Part shown: piece by piece, positions 31,502 through 43,489 of the stretch
How positions within the stretch are numbered: position 1 is the stretch's first letter
Layout of the letters: each line of letters starts with the position of its first letter
Assembly (NCBI GenBank): GCA_946811185.2
Contig: OX328100.1
Coordinates: forward strand, 18,216,999 to 18,280,998
Length of the DNA: 64,000 nt
Reading direction: 5' to 3'
From: Hippopus hippopus
Taxonomy: Eukaryota; Mollusca; Bivalvia; Cardiida; Cardiidae
Program-made: the position numbers and the translations under genes
Notes under the pieces: model-generated
The model's input: only the letters and a program-made list of their open reading frames with translations
Databases searched by the model: none
Told to the model about the DNA's origin: nothing

Positions 31502-31590
31502 TTATGATAATCAAATACTAGATTTGTGACTATCAAATGTTAGATTTGTGACTATCAAATGTTAGAATTGTGACTATCAAATGTTAAATA
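31502..31590. repeat. 22-bp tandem repeat
   Basis: About four units of TTGTGACTATCAAATGTTAG; the last three are nearly identical, at 22-base steps. Confidence 0.88.
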
Positions 31591-32035
31591 AGACACACAG
31601 CATTAATTTGAGAATGACAAATTGTATTTTCGCACAACGCGGTGTAGTTATAAAACTAGCTTTCCTGCATATTTGTTTAAATATTCATGCGCATCTTCCG
31701 GGATTCACTGCGACTAATCTCAAGACCCAACGACTTCAATATATCTTTGTGAAAATTGAATAATCAACACTTATTTAGATAGTTTAATACAGGGTATTTC
31801 ATAATATATTTTCATCTACCATTTTTGAACGCCTACAGGTTACATGTACGAACGTGGAATTTCAAATTCGAAACTTATAATATTCAAATTTTAAATCCCG
31901 AATAACCTGTTTTCGGTGATTTTGATTTTCACCATATGGTGTTCAATCAATAATCTGGATGTCAAGGATGTTGAGTCACGGATACAGTCGGATTTTTTCC
32001 ATATGGTAAAAACAGAAATGGCTAAAGAAAGCTAC

Positions 32036-32206
32036 CTCGGGGTTAGAAAATTTAACGTTGTTAGTTTCGAATTTTAAATTTTGCACGTGTCCAATGCAGC
32101 ATGTACACCGTATGTTTTTTTCCACATAACGAAATCGAAACACGTTGTCGTTATGCTGAAACTGGCGTTGCAAGTTACAGTTTACATTGGTCCAATAATC
32201 TGCCAT
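32036..32206 (-). CDS. Weak candidate first exon, unknown protein
   Basis: ATG at 32206 in context ACTGATGG opens MADYWTNVNCNLQRQ and continues FRFRYVEKNIRCTCCIGH for 57 codons, ending at a donor-like CCCGAG|GTAGCT. A CTCC cluster is visible but no named domain. Nearby sequence 31850-31990 has short inverted repeats (TTCAAATTCGAAACT, CACCATATGGTG), so a repeat origin is possible. Confidence 0.2.
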
Positions 32207-32640
32207 CAGTAATTTCAGTATGAGAATTCATTTTATCATTTCTTTTAAGGTGCTCTTCTGCCATTTCTATGAAAACTGTGGTTGGAGAAAAAATTGCATT
32301 AAACAGCTTTACCAGTTAATAGTCAAATGTAGTTGACGTGTTCATCGTGGGGGAAAAAAACATCAAATGACACCGTTTCCTGTCAAACAAAGGAAAAAAA
32401 AGTTAGCGCTATTCAAATTGGAAAAACAATCTGTATTCTACCCTTGCTAATTTGAAACATTAATGATAAGTATTATCAACAAGAGATTAAAAGCCATTTA
32501 TTTCAAGTGGTAACGGATATTCTAAGACACACTGTACATGAAAACACAATGAAGAATGTGGTTAAATGTAGCACCGGAGCAGTAGCTTGATGCGAGAATA
32601 CGTTGTCACTAAAATTTGTATGGTGAACACGAACTAAAAT

Positions 32641-32850
32641 TTAACACTTAGGCAGCTAAGCGCGACTCAAGGACTATTTGCGCACAGTGTAGAGTAAGAT
32701 TAGACTGCAAAGAACGTGACGTCTGATCTTGTATCACTGTCCGATAGGGATTTATCTTTCCCCAAAATGTACCTTTGAAAATAGTAAAATTTGGGATTTT
32801 ACCATCGGGTTGAAAGTTTCATTTCAATTATTTAGCAGGATAAGGCTTAA
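32641..32850 (-). repeat. TTAA-B element, inverted
   Basis: TTAACACTTAGGCAGCTAAG at the left, eroded hairpin GACTGCAAAGAACGTGACGT, CATCGGGTTGAAAGTTTC, TTTAGCAGGATAAGGCTTAA at the right. Confidence 0.82.
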
Positions 32851-33124
32851 AACATGAAACATGTGGTAAAATCTGGCAGAGGAGAAATAGCCCGTTATGA
32901 GAAAGCACAGTCTGATCTTTGATCTACAAATTTCGATTCATTATGACTGCATATTCTCTGCAAGAACATAGACAAACAGACCAGAATCGTGCAATAATTA
33001 TAATCTCTTGAGAGGACTGTTTTTCGAAAATGTCCGGACTGTTAGATTTCTTTGTAACATTGTAACAGCTTGTTAAAGAGTGGAACTTGCTATGGATGTA
33101 GTCAAGGGTCTGATATTTTTGAGA

Positions 33125-33640
33125 GAAAGTTGGGGAAAAAATGATTTATTTCATGCTTTCCGGTAGGTTATCAAGAAATATCGGTGAAATATTTTTCGAT
33201 ATTTCATGGTTACGACCAGTGAAAATACCGATTTTTATACTCTAACTCTTCAATTGAAGGCGGAAACAGTTGTTCCCGCGCACTAGTTACCTAGGTAAAA
33301 TGCGGGTGCCTCACAACCAGATGGAAATATGACGTAAATTACCTTACTTTTCTTACGTTTGACGTAATATTGTAATGCGTTGCTATGCGGAGGGGGTACG
33401 ACACGGGGAATAACCGAAAATAACTGTACTGGATTTTAAGTTTCCCCAAGAAAGGGCTAAAAGCATGAAATAAATAGAATATTTGGTTTTTTTTTTGTCG
33501 GTGAAAGATCGAAATTTATTTTATCTCTTGTACATCATCGGTAATATTTTCACTCGTGGCTGCTCCACTCGTGAAAATATTACCGATGATGTTCACTCGA
33601 TGAAATAAATTTCGATCTTTCACCGTAAAAAACAAATATC
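33125..33640 (+). repeat. Family G repeat with hairpin
   Basis: The body matches 21355-21720. It ends in a hairpin, 33499-33625, with CGGTGAAAGATCGAAATTT pairing with AAATTTCGATCTTTCACCG and an apex CTCGTGGCTGCTCCACTCG. Confidence 0.85.
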
Positions 33641-33716
33641 CTGTATATATTAGTACAAATTGATACATGTACAAACTTACTTCAGAGAGGCATATTCCGA
33701 TTCGACGATTGCTTTT

Positions 33717-33910
33717 AGCGCAGGCTGACATGAGTCGAATTTTTTTGCTATTTGTCAATATTCTGTATTTCAAAGGACCTGTCTACCTCATGATTCAGTC
33801 GTTTGTTACACAAAATGGGTTTTTATGGATCCAGAAATATGTGGTGACTTGCCTGATAAAATGCATCTCGGAGATACATTAAACTCCCTTTGCCAGAGCA
33901 CGGCTCCTAT
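33717..33910 (+). repeat. Family A element, left end missing
   Basis: Begins inside the stem (AGCGCAGGCTGACATGAGTCG), keeps the internal segment, and ends CAGAGCACGGCTCCTAT. Confidence 0.75.
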
Positions 33911-34079
33911 ATAAAGGTTAGATTGCACCTCCTACTCTCTTTCTGTCCAAGTATTGATATCATTAGGCAGTTCTTAGCCAGATTACAGAGTCGATAGTCG
34001 TTTGTCGTGCTTCATATTACAGACATGGGAATAGATCGAGATTAACCCTTAATCGTATAAGCCTATTGAACACGAGTCC

Positions 34080-34345
34080 AGGGTCCGTATTCACCATCAA
34101 TTCTTAAAAGCGTTCCCAGGCTCATACTCCAGAATTTTCTAAATTTGAAAGTAAAGCAGCTTCTGATTGGCTATACCATTTGGTCTAGCTAATCAGAAGT
34201 TGTGTATAGGTAGTTTGCAATGCATAGGGACCCCCTCAATTTTGAAATATCTTGAAAAATCCCGTATCATTTTTTAATGAAACTTTTCAAGGTCTTTTAA
34301 CATGACCTTACCAACTCTCACAGTGAAAATTAGAATTTTTCTTCT
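34080..34345 (-). repeat. Family K repeat, inverted copy
   Basis: The reverse complement carries GAGAGTTGGTAAGGTCATG, AAGATATTTCAAAATTGAGG, GGTCCCTATGCATTGC, AACTACCTATA and ATGGTGAATACGGACCC, matching the interrupted copy around 35925-37480. Confidence 0.65.
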
Positions 34346-34484
34346 GCAAGAAAGAACATTTTGCCTATTCCAGAAATGATAAAATTTTGCTCTGAATCTT
34401 AATATTCTCCGACGGTTTTGCACAGTGACCAGAACAGCAAACAGAACTGGACAAATGAATGACAGTTGCATGGCTTCAGTACTT

Positions 34485-35120
34485 AAAGAGGCCCTTATAC
34501 TCATTTTCAGCCAGTTTTAACTCATTTTGTCTTTATTTTATCAAACTATAGTCATTCTTAAATCTTCATGCCAAATATTGCGCCTGACGGTTGCAAGGTT
34601 GCTTAGATTACGGTCGATAGAAAATGCATTTCGCTGAGTTGCGGCCTTCCATGTAAACACACCCGTCGTTTCCGGTTTTTGAATCGAAGATTTTCAATAT
34701 ATCCGTTATACACTCGGGTAGATTCGTATGATGATCATGCGTTCTGTCGCGTGACTATATTTGACCTTCGCCCTGCATCTAATGAGGTAAACAAAGGAAA
34801 ATGGAGGCTTCTCTGTTGCAGCCTCGATTTTCAGACGGAGGTCGCGGCCTATATGCAAATTACACCGTATCCGACTCTAGGCGGAAACCAACGATAAATG
34901 TCCGTGACGCACCGCCATTGTTTACACTTCGATCGTCATCCAGTTTTCTTCTGACCAATCTTCGGTTTCTAATACAAATCTCCGTGTTTCTTTTTTTCAA
35001 TTACACTATGTATGTCAGTAATTTATCCATGTTTACACAAAGGACTGATTTCTGTACCATTCTAAATTGTTTGAAATTTAACAGCGTTTTTGCTCACCGG
35101 CTGTAGACGGGCATCTTTAA
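34485..35120 (+). repeat. Family J repeat, long form
   Basis: CATTTTCAGCCAGTTTTAAC, GATTACGGTCGATAGAAAATG, TTTATCCATGTTTACACA, AACAGCGTTTTTGC and CTGTAGACGGGCATCTT. About 200 bp between the two halves (34690-34960) is absent from the copies at 14183 and 51553. The frames inside are by-products. Confidence 0.7.
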
Positions 35121-35939
35121 ATTCAGTTAAATATGAGGCCCTGAAATAGTTTTTTATACAAATAATATAGTTCGATACTTTACCTTAGATATCGCTCTCG
35201 TCACTTTCATTCAAACTTTGAAGTCTAAAATGATTTGTCCAATGTTTTCTTATATTGTGTCTGTTCTCCAATTTTTGATTAAATTTTATATTCGGCATGT
35301 ATTCAAGTTTTTATATCACTTCTGTTGAGATATGTGTTCCAAACCACCAGACACTTAGACTTAAAAGTTTTTCATAGTTTGTTTAGAATTGTTTTTTACT
35401 ACGATTTTTCAGTTCGCCTGAAACTAGCTCAGTTGTATTATGGTCAGGCTCCATAGGGTGGTAATTTTAAAGACGTTGTGACCCTTTGACCGTAAAAATT
35501 CATCTACAACAATACTTTGGAGCTTGTTTTTAGAACTTAACCAGTTTATGCAATTCACCTTTCTTCCTTTTATTGTAGTATGCTATACCACAAGATGTGA
35601 GCCAGAGTTTGACTGGGTTTCGAGAAAAAAAAAAAACCAAAAAAAAAAAACATCTATGGTTGGGTGTGAAAAAGAAAACAAAGTGTAAACAAGTGTGTGC
35701 AAGTCTCCAATATTGAATCATTGGAATAAAACCCAAATAAAAAACGACATCAAGGCCTCAAAAGTTGAAGTTTTTACTATTCAAACAATAGACGACCACA
35801 GTTACTGTACTTGCATGAAAATTGTTTTCATAAACAGGTAAAGCCTTTACTCGGAATAGCCTTCAACCCTCCCACCGTTTTTAAGCTTTTTTGTTAATAC
35901 TTTTTAACAAAAGTCAAACTAAGTTACCAAAAATTCTGA

Positions 35940-37320
35940 AAATTTCACCCAGAGTTGGTAAAGGTAATATCATTAATTGCATATAAATTATATCAAATCA
36001 TGAACCATATCACTGATTTTAAGTCCAAATGGATTGAACATATAAAAAGTATACTAAATGGAATAGGACGGCCAGACATTTGGATAAATCAATCTACATA
36101 TATAAATGATGATACACATAAGATGGTGAAAAAAATTCTAATTGATCAGTATCAACAACAATGGCATAACAGTTTACAAAAGTCTAGGAAAGGCACTAAC
36201 TATGGCTTGTTTAAGGATAAAATAGAATTTGAAAACTATCTTACTTCATTACCAAAAAAAGACCTCCTAACTTTGGCAAAATTTAGGACATCTAACCATT
36301 ACTTACCTATTGAAATAGGTAGATGGAATAATATCCATATAAGTGAAAGAAAATGTCCACTTTGTATCCAAAATGACACTGGTGATGAGATGCATTATCT
36401 ATTGAAATGTCCCCTCTTTAACACAAGTCGAGCTTCACTCATAAAAAAGTATTACTACACAAGGCCAAACATTATTAAGTTCCAGCAATTAATGAATAGC
36501 AAATCAGTTAAGCAATTGAAAAACTTGTGTAAGTTAATAAACATAATTACAAGCTATTTTAAAAACTAAGCATTACTTCTTCATTATCAGGCATTGCAGT
36601 TTAGGATCAAACAACACTTATTATGCTGTCGGATCCTGACCTACACTGCGATCTAAATCTGATAAAATACAGTGGTGCTAAGTATTTGAAGAAGTGAAGC
36701 AGAAAAACACAGTTGTTCATACAAACCTAACATTCTTGCTAATTCAACACATTATTTCCGTTGGATATACATTTATAAACATTACTGATCAGATCAGAAG
36801 AGTACAAATCTGTTATTGAAATCCCACAAGTGTTTTAAACTTTTGATAGCGTAATAACTAACTTCTACAGTATTTTTTTATGTTTTTTCATGCAGATCTA
36901 GCGCAATTATTGCTCACAAATCACTCTTTTTTTCGCAAATCTTGAGTAAGGTATCCAAATTCACGTGTACCGGTGTCTGTGTTAATTATCATAATTAATA
37001 AAGGTATAAGCGATAATTCGGCTGCTGACAATGTCAAGGCCATCTAACGTCATAGGGATTTTCTCAAGAGCATTTTGCATCTTTGTTCCATCTTACATCG
37101 TTTGGGATGCGGAGTAAAGATCTAAAATGCTCTACAAATTAAGGTGTCTCTTGAAAGAACTCTATATTGTTTGCATATTCAGACTTCCCCTACTGTCGAA
37201 AAGAAACCCCTCGTTGTCACACTAAATTATTATGAATTGTTGGAAATGCTCATATATCTTGTAATTCTAAGATCTGAGTTAAATAAAGGAATTTGATTGA
37301 TTGATTGATTGATTGATTAA
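35940..37320 (+). mobile_element. 5'-truncated LINE (non-LTR retrotransposon)
   Basis: Comprises the C-terminal part of the reverse-transcriptase ORF, about 730 bp of 3' UTR, and a (GATT)n tail at 37294-37318. No reverse-transcriptase catalytic domain lies upstream on this strand, so the copy is dead on arrival, as is usual for LINE insertions. No clear target-site duplication was found. Confidence 0.8.
35955..36569 (+). pseudogene. LINE ORF2 C-terminal fragment
   Basis: About 204 codons, bounded upstream by a stop at 35937; the annotated start is a TTG and not a real start. The segment LLTLAKFRTSNHYLPIEIGR leads to a CCHC zinc-binding motif, CPLCIQNDTGDEMHYLLKC (C-x2-C-x10-H-x4-C), typical of the region after the reverse transcriptase in several LINE clades. 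The fingers, palm and endonuclease are absent. In an intact element this tail would help bind RNA or target DNA. The frame is uninterrupted, which suggests a fairly recent insertion. The clade cannot be fixed from the tail alone. Confidence 0.82.
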
Positions 37321-37480
37321 CTATGCAAATTTTTAGTACAACAGCTAAAGCATTTTTTAAGATATTTCAAAATTCAGGGGGGGGTCCCTATGAGCCTCAA
37401 ACTACCTATAACATTCAAATTTAGAAAATTTTGGAGAATTAGACAAAAAATGTTCTTTAGAATGGTTGGTAAATACGGCC

Positions 37481-39526
37481 CAGATTACAAAAAGGATAAA
37501 CATGTAAACCATAGAAGGGAATTGTTATTTTCCGATGATAGAAGTGTTTTCGGGGTAAATGAGCGGATGTCGATTTATTTTAAAAAAACATACGCACTGC
37601 AAGTACACCTCTTCAGCAGAAAACAGGGGGACCTAAAGGGCTGCAAAATATATCCAGAAGATCCCCAAATGCCAAATGCTATCTTTTAGGTCATTCTACA
37701 TCCTTTTGAGTTCCCTTTGAATTCCTATTCAGGTTTTCTTGTATCCTTTCGGTTCCTTTTGGTCATTTTGTGTGTGTATGAGCATGTTAAATGGGGCTAT
37801 CTAGGTCTTATGCCGTAAATCAAAATTTCTTCTTAAAAAAAAAAAAAAAAAAAAAACCGGTTGAATACGACTACATGTAAAAATATATATTTTCTTTGCA
37901 ATCGTATTTGTAATCAGTACGGTTGTACTAATCAAAAGATGCAATTTTGGGCGTTTAGATATCGAGACTGTCGTTTTGGTAATCCGCCTGTTTTTACTAC
38001 ATCAGATATGACGTCATCATACTGTTTTCATAATGACTCCTCGTAAGCGATGCACGCTATTGATCATGTGACATTCCCACAAGTCGGCGAAACTCTGACG
38101 CAAAATCTAAAAATATCCTAATAGGCTGCGTACCCCATTAAGAAAATACCATTGAAACCTATGTTTTCCTTCCTAGTGTCTTTCTTCTTTACTGATGATT
38201 TGTCAGCTATTGGCTTACTTAATTCAGTGATCATCTTAAAAGCCTGGTGCGATTTCAGAAATATTAAAAGCTCTCTTTAAATCAACTTTTCGAATTTGAG
38301 CATAGCATGTGACAATCGATTGTTTCTTATGTTTTTGCACGGACCTTGTGATGATGTATTTCTAAATGCTAAGGAGAGCAAGCAGAACGGCCATTGCTAT
38401 TTCTTTTTCTTCTCTGAATGAACAAGAAGGACCTGATAAAAATGTGCATTTGTCGTTGTACCGCGTATTAAAGACAAAAGGGATTGTATTAAAATTTTCC
38501 TCTCTTACCCAAATTACTCTACCTTACTGTAAATTTTTACGAAGCGAAAAGTCTTAAAAACATCTCTAAACAACAGTTTTGAGCAGCATAATATATAATT
38601 ACCTATAGAAAACGATCGTTCCCTTCTTAGCAAATCCGATTTGAAAGCATTGTTGCCAAAGGAGAAACTGCTGTTACGAGCAATTTCTCCTTTACCCACA
38701 GTGTTTTTCCTTTATATTAATGTATTGGCCTAAATACATCCTCAATGTTTTACAAACATATTTTCAAAGTTTTCTTCTGCTTTTTTTAGGAGGTAATTAA
38801 ATAAACGTACAATTTGATATGAAAAATGGTCCGACATTTCTCGTTACCTGTAATTTGTCTCGACTTGTCGCGGAGTAATACAAGATGGCGTCTCAGGGTT
38901 AATCGCATAATAGAATGACATTTTACTCCTCTGAAACGTATCTTATGCAAGGAATGTATAGATCTAATTACTGGTTTGCTATGCACCACTAACCAGTAGC
39001 ATCATTAAATAATCCAAAATAGAAAGAAAGACGATAGTTTTTATTTTGATATCCTACAGCACGTTTATTTCTTTTTTCTTAACTTCATTCCATGAAGGAT
39101 CATGCTTATACATGTATTTCTGTCTTGTGACCTTCACAAGAAGCTAAAAATGAAATGGCACTTCAACCGATTGCGTTTTTTGCTATTTCACCTCAAACAC
39201 AGCTTCCCTTAAAAAATCACGGTGAATAAATTCCCTTTCTTGTGGTAAACCATGTTCCCTTATGAGGTAAAAGGACAAACTAGATGATACTTACGTGTTA
39301 TAGATCTATTCTTTATATACAGTCCAAATTTAAAATATAAAGCCTTTGTTTACCTTATTCTTAAATTATCTTTTTGCTTCAAGTTAGACCTCTCAACAAC
39401 CGGTATCAAATCGTTATTCCTTGAATTAATATATTTGCATGACGAAGTGACTTGGAATCTTTTGCCATAACGGTTACCACTTTGTGTTGTTTTATGTTGA
39501 GACGATGTATTTAATGTACTGATATG
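37481..39526. other. Mostly unassigned sequence
   Basis: A19 run near 37838-37856. A stop-free plus-strand stretch at about 38283-38422 contains LHGPCDDVFLNAKESKQNGH but has no clear splice sites. A family D trace lies at 38625-38712 (AAGCATTGTTGCCAAAGG / CCTTTACCCACAGTG). No other gene or repeat was recognised. Confidence 0.4.
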
Positions 39527-39729
39527 TCATATAAAATTTTGTTTTGAGCTAATCTGTTCTATTTCATTCAGTGTGAAAGTATCTATACGAAAGTCAAAGC
39601 CTACTGCTATACATTGCAAAGAACGTTCAGTTGCTAAACAAATAGGAAATTTTACAGCCTTGCAGTTAATATTCGCCCACACTGTTTTCCACACTTTCCT
39701 TTCCTCTTGGTATTTCTGCTCGGTGTTAC
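39527..39729 (-). CDS. Candidate terminal exon, unknown protein
   Basis: The frame is open for 66 codons after an acceptor-like TATTATATAG, and for 94 from an upstream ATG at 39811. Translation includes EERKVWKTVWANINC, then CLATERSLQCIAVGFDFR, and ends ISSKQNFI. It has balanced composition and no known motif. It lies in sequence not assigned to any repeat. It could be a whole small ORF, a terminal exon, or chance. Confidence 0.25.
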
Positions 39730-39917
39730 CTATATAATAGTCACATTTGAATGGTGCATGTATATGTAAACTACTTTGTATTGTAAGGGGAATAATTCTA
39801 TGTTTTCGCACTTAATTGTTAGAAACCTTCTATGTTTGGTGTCCAGCACCATGTTATAACATTATAACATTCGTTGCATGGTGGCCTGTACACAAATCCA
39901 TGGTCCCTAGAATTTTA

Positions 39918-40044
39918 TATTTTACACTGTCCGATAAAAAGGTAATCCCCTCCGAAAAAAAAAAAAAGCCTAGCAAAAGCAAAATTATTTATTTACTATT
40001 GGCTTGAAAGTTTTATTTCACTTATTTAGCAGGTTAAGGGTTAA
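39918..40044 (-). repeat. TTAA-B element, inverted, hairpin lost
   Basis: CACTGTCCGATAAAAAGG, an A13 run, TTGGCTTGAAAGTTTTATTTC, TTTAGCAGGTTAAGGGTTAA with TTAA at 40041-40044. Confidence 0.7.
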
Positions 40045-40079
40045 GAAAAAAACAGTTGATGCTGCTCCACGACGTCGCT

Positions 40080-40250
40080 AATTTTTGTGATGTCTGCAAA
40101 GTCGGATTACATCCAGTCCTCCAATTGATGGATGAAATCTTCTTATCTTAACCAGACCTGACAATTTACAAATACCAATTTCGATTCCAAAGATGCGATT
40201 AGGTCTAATTTGAAATAACAGATCTGATTATCTCTTGAGCAAATAGGGGG
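40080..40250 (+). repeat. Family O repeat
   Basis: TTGATGGATGAAATCTTC, AACCAGACCTGACAATTTAC, AAATACCAATTTCG and AGATGCGATTAGGTC correspond to segments at 43490-43640. Confidence 0.5.
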
Positions 40251-40318
40251 CGATTTCTGTTCGTTTTATAATAAAATGATGTGAATTTAGGAGGGGTAGT
40301 AATACTTGATTCTTTTTG

Positions 40319-41600
40319 CTCACCCGAGCACGAAGTGCTCAAGGTGATCTTTTGTTACCGTGTTGTGTTCGTCGTGCGTCGTCCGTCGACAACTGTTACC
40401 TTGTATACCCTCTTAAGGTAATATTTTCAATCCAATACACATCACAGTAGGTCAGAATAGTTGTCTTGATCATATCTCAGACGAATTCAAAATAGGTTAC
40501 GTCGAATCAACGAGTAGGTCAGGTGGACAAATCATAGTAAAACCTTGTGCACCCTTTATAGGCCACATCTTTATTTGAATACTAATTAAATTTGTAATAA
40601 TGTTTGTCCAGATCATAATCTAGGACAATTTTGAAAACGGATCACTTCAGGTCAAAAAGTAGGTCACTCGGACAAATCTCAGAAATTCGGTGTACATATT
40701 AAAGGCCACATTTTCTTAGGATACTCATGAAAGTTGGTCAGAATATTTTTCTTGATAATGTCTCAGACACATTTGAAAGTGGGTTACATTCAGTAAAAAA
40801 AAAGGGATCAATGGGTAAAATGTTAAAAAAAAAATGTGCACTTTGCGGCCATATTTTCAGTCCACCTTTCATGAAATGTGGTAGGAATGTTTGTTTTGAT
40901 AATACATTTCAGGAGTTTGAAAATCGGTTACCAAGAAACAACATGTGTGTCACACTGTCAAATTGTAGAAAAAATATTGTTTGCACTCTTTAGGCAACAT
41001 TGTATGTCTAATGAAACTTTTTTTTGCTCTTGTTACATTTTTATCCTGTTTCTTTGTTTTAATCCTTATTAGCCACATTCATTGGTATATGAGGGTCGCG
41101 GCCATCCCTCATTACCTTACAAATAATAAACGCACATAATTATATATACATACATACGTATACATGTATCTACACAAGCAAAAAGAAAATAAATGGAGCG
41201 TTTAATATATGAGGCAATAAAGCTTTTATTTGGGGGGGGGGGGGCGGTGGAAGTGAATGAGAAAGAATAGAAAAAAAAAAGTCTTATGAAACTTGACCAG
41301 GATGTTATTTCTGGGATACATACAGAAGCGTGTCACCTAAGGTAAAAAACTAGGTCATTAGGTAAAATCACATAAAAAAGCCTGCACAATAGAGGAAAGA
41401 TTCTGGGCTTTTTACTGATGAAACCTTGTTCGAAGTTTGTTTAAATAATATTTTTAACAATTTCGAAAATTGGTCAGCTAGACAAAAAAGTTAGATCACT
41501 AGATTATATCATTGAAAATTGAAAAACATTGACTTTCCTTTGTATAATTCTGTCAAAGATTCACCGGCTCAGGTGAGCAATTAAGGGCTCTTGTCATTGT
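40319..41600. repeat. Family T tandem block bounded by GCTCACC / GGTGAGC
   Basis: Starts TTGCTCACCCGAGCACG and ends CCGGCTCAGGTGAGCAATT. Between are diverged units of about 141-147 bp, marked by GGCCACA at 40561 and 40702, then GGCCATA at 40848 and GGCAACA at about 40993. Each unit has a GGTCAGAAT-type segment, CTTGATAAT and AGTAGGTCACT-type motifs. The block also holds a G12 run near 41234 and AT-rich inserts. The pattern is familiar to me from bivalve sequences. No coding capacity persists through the units. Confidence 0.8.
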
Positions 41601-41814
41601 CCTTCAAGTCTTATCCAGTCCTAAACGACCAGGGATCTGATAGTCATATTAAAAAAAAATAAATAAAATAAATAAATAAATAAACAAATAAATGAAAAAT
41701 GTAGATAGTCAAATCCAATTAGCTCCTCGAAAAAGTACAAATATGAGTATTTGTAGTTGAAGGTCCATGTAAAGCACTATTGTATTGTTTTGTTTGTGTC
41801 TTAACCATACCCAT

Positions 41815-41995
41815 GCAAAAAATTAAATTGTAGACTTGTTAAATTTGAATGCAAATATGGCCTAAATGATTGGATTTGCATTCGAAAGGGTATTTAACAC
41901 CTTGTGGGGGAAAGAGAAACCCCACAACGTTTTCATTAGTCCTCCTGTCTGGGGACGTTAAAATAAGGGATTATTTGTTGAACGTGAAAGTGTAG
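41815..41995 (-). repeat. Family D remnant, inverted
   Basis: ACACCTTGTGGGGGAAAGAG / ACCCCACAACGTTTTC with the loop deleted, then GGACGTTAAAATAAGGG and TTATTTGTTGAACG. Confidence 0.5.
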
Positions 41996-42327
41996 CGATA
42001 CGACGTTAAAGTGACGTTTCACAAAGGTCACCAGCAATCAATAACCTATCTTAGCCGTGGAAGTTTATCAAAATAACCAATCAAGATAAAATTCAGTACA
42101 AATGCACATCGCCGGAAAAGATGTTCCTTTCATGTGTGATCATTAGGTAGAACCAACTCCACTATTTTATGGTAAATATAAGTTTGCACTGGAAATCTAC
42201 CGTGTTTATAACAGCATAGGTAGTCTAATTTCATATTTCAAGCTACTAATTTATACGTTCAGTTTCTTCAGAAAAGCTAATTAAATGTTGCCTTACAAGG
42301 GTATTGTATACTGGAAAGTTGAAATCT

Positions 42328-42547
42328 TTACCCAACGACAAAAATATAGACTTGTACGAATCAAAAGCATATACAGACGACAATTTAAATGTGGCTCAGA
42401 TGATGGAATTTGTATCTGATAGGGTAGAAAACATTGTGGGAAAAGGAAAAAATGCTGCTTACCAGCATTTTCTCTTTTTCCTACAATGTCTTCTAAGGGC
42501 TTCTTTCTCAAGGTCTTAAAACTTTGGATTGTGTGGTAAAGGGTTAA
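42328..42547 (-). repeat. Family D element, inverted
   Basis: TTACCCAACGACAAAAAT, AAGCATATACAGACGAC, a near-consensus hairpin with loop TGCTGCTTACCAGCA, and GATTGTGTGGTAAAGGGTTAA at the right. Confidence 0.85.
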
Positions 42548-42608
42548 TGGAGCGAAGACATTCATGCCATTGGTACACGTTTCATTTTTATTTCAACTCT
42601 ACCTATAG

Positions 42609-42813
42609 ACCTACCGAAACGCATGCAAATTATGTCAGAGACAAAAAAATCAAAGATAACTGTAATGATTCCTGCAATAGATACTGGCAGGAATCTGAAA
42701 ATCGGACTAAAATTCCTGGTGAATTTCGGTTCCCAGAACGGCTTCCTTGGATAAGCATGTTTGCTCAGCCGATTACCTTATGTATATCTCACCCAATTAG
42801 GACGTCAGAATGA
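42609..42813 (+). CDS. Candidate coding exon, unknown protein
   Basis: Follows a strong acceptor: a long pyrimidine stretch, TTTTTATTTCAACTC, then CTATAG. The frame is open for 67 codons, including NCNDSCNRYWQESENRTK and FRFPERLPWISMFAQP, and ends ISHPIRTSE then TGA. A donor CCTG|GTGAAT inside would make it a 109-base internal exon instead. Two Cys and an N-R-T sequon could suit an extracellular protein, but nothing firmer can be said. It begins about 60 bases after a family D copy. Confidence 0.28.
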
Positions 42814-43489
42814 GAAAGAATTTCAGAAGCACCAAATATCACAACACGAAAAAGCTAAAATGCACTCAGTACCCAACGAATTCTTTAAAGCAGTTATTCG
42901 TGTTTGACTGTTTTCTTTAGGAATGCCGAAAGGACAGAGTGACTAAAACTCTCTGTGCTTGAATGACCTAAATCTGCTATTCGCAGAGAAATGAAAAGAA
43001 AAAGAAAATACAGAGTACAGCTGTCGAAACATCATTTACAATTCTCGACGTCGCATGACGGCTGCTTAAACAAAAACATGGTGGAAATTTGGAACACACA
43101 TTTTGAAGCAAAAACCGTTACGATTCCATTCAATTTCATATATACAAAATATTTGAAGTAACCCTCAAACAATGGTTAAAAATGAATAGTGTTTAAAAAG
43201 GATTACCGATGTTTTAGTTTGAAACTGTATGGTATATTTTGGGACACCTTGTACGATATATGTCGTCGTACAAGTCAAAGGTTCATATTCATCAACTATT
43301 CTTAATTAAATTATAATTCTGAATTTCAAGACTGGAAATCTAATTTGGTCAACTGTGTAGCTGAATATTGTGGGACACTGATCTCTTATTAGTACAAACA
43401 GCCGTTTTTGGAACCGAGAATGTTCAGTTATTTTCTCGATTTCACCTCTCTAAAATTGCAAGTTTCCCGTTATTCATTTTGCGTCTCCA

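Larger units (their letters stand above)
35925..37480 (+). repeat. Family K repeat interrupted by a LINE
   Basis: Left part AAAATTCTGAAAATTTCACC and AGAGTTGGTAAAGGT; right part, beyond the LINE, TTTAAGATATTTCAAAATTC, GGTCCCTATGAGCCTC, AACTACCTATAAC, TTGGTAAATACGGCCC. A G8 run lies at 37378-37385. Confidence 0.55.

Noticed and set aside
34679..35106. Two overlapping plus-strand ORFs of 72 and 101 residues
   Set aside because: Both are inside family J, and the shared parts of the other J copies have stops in these frames.
37390..37689. 99-residue plus-strand ORF
   Set aside because: It starts in family K and has no splice site or motif. Its length is within the range seen by chance in this window.
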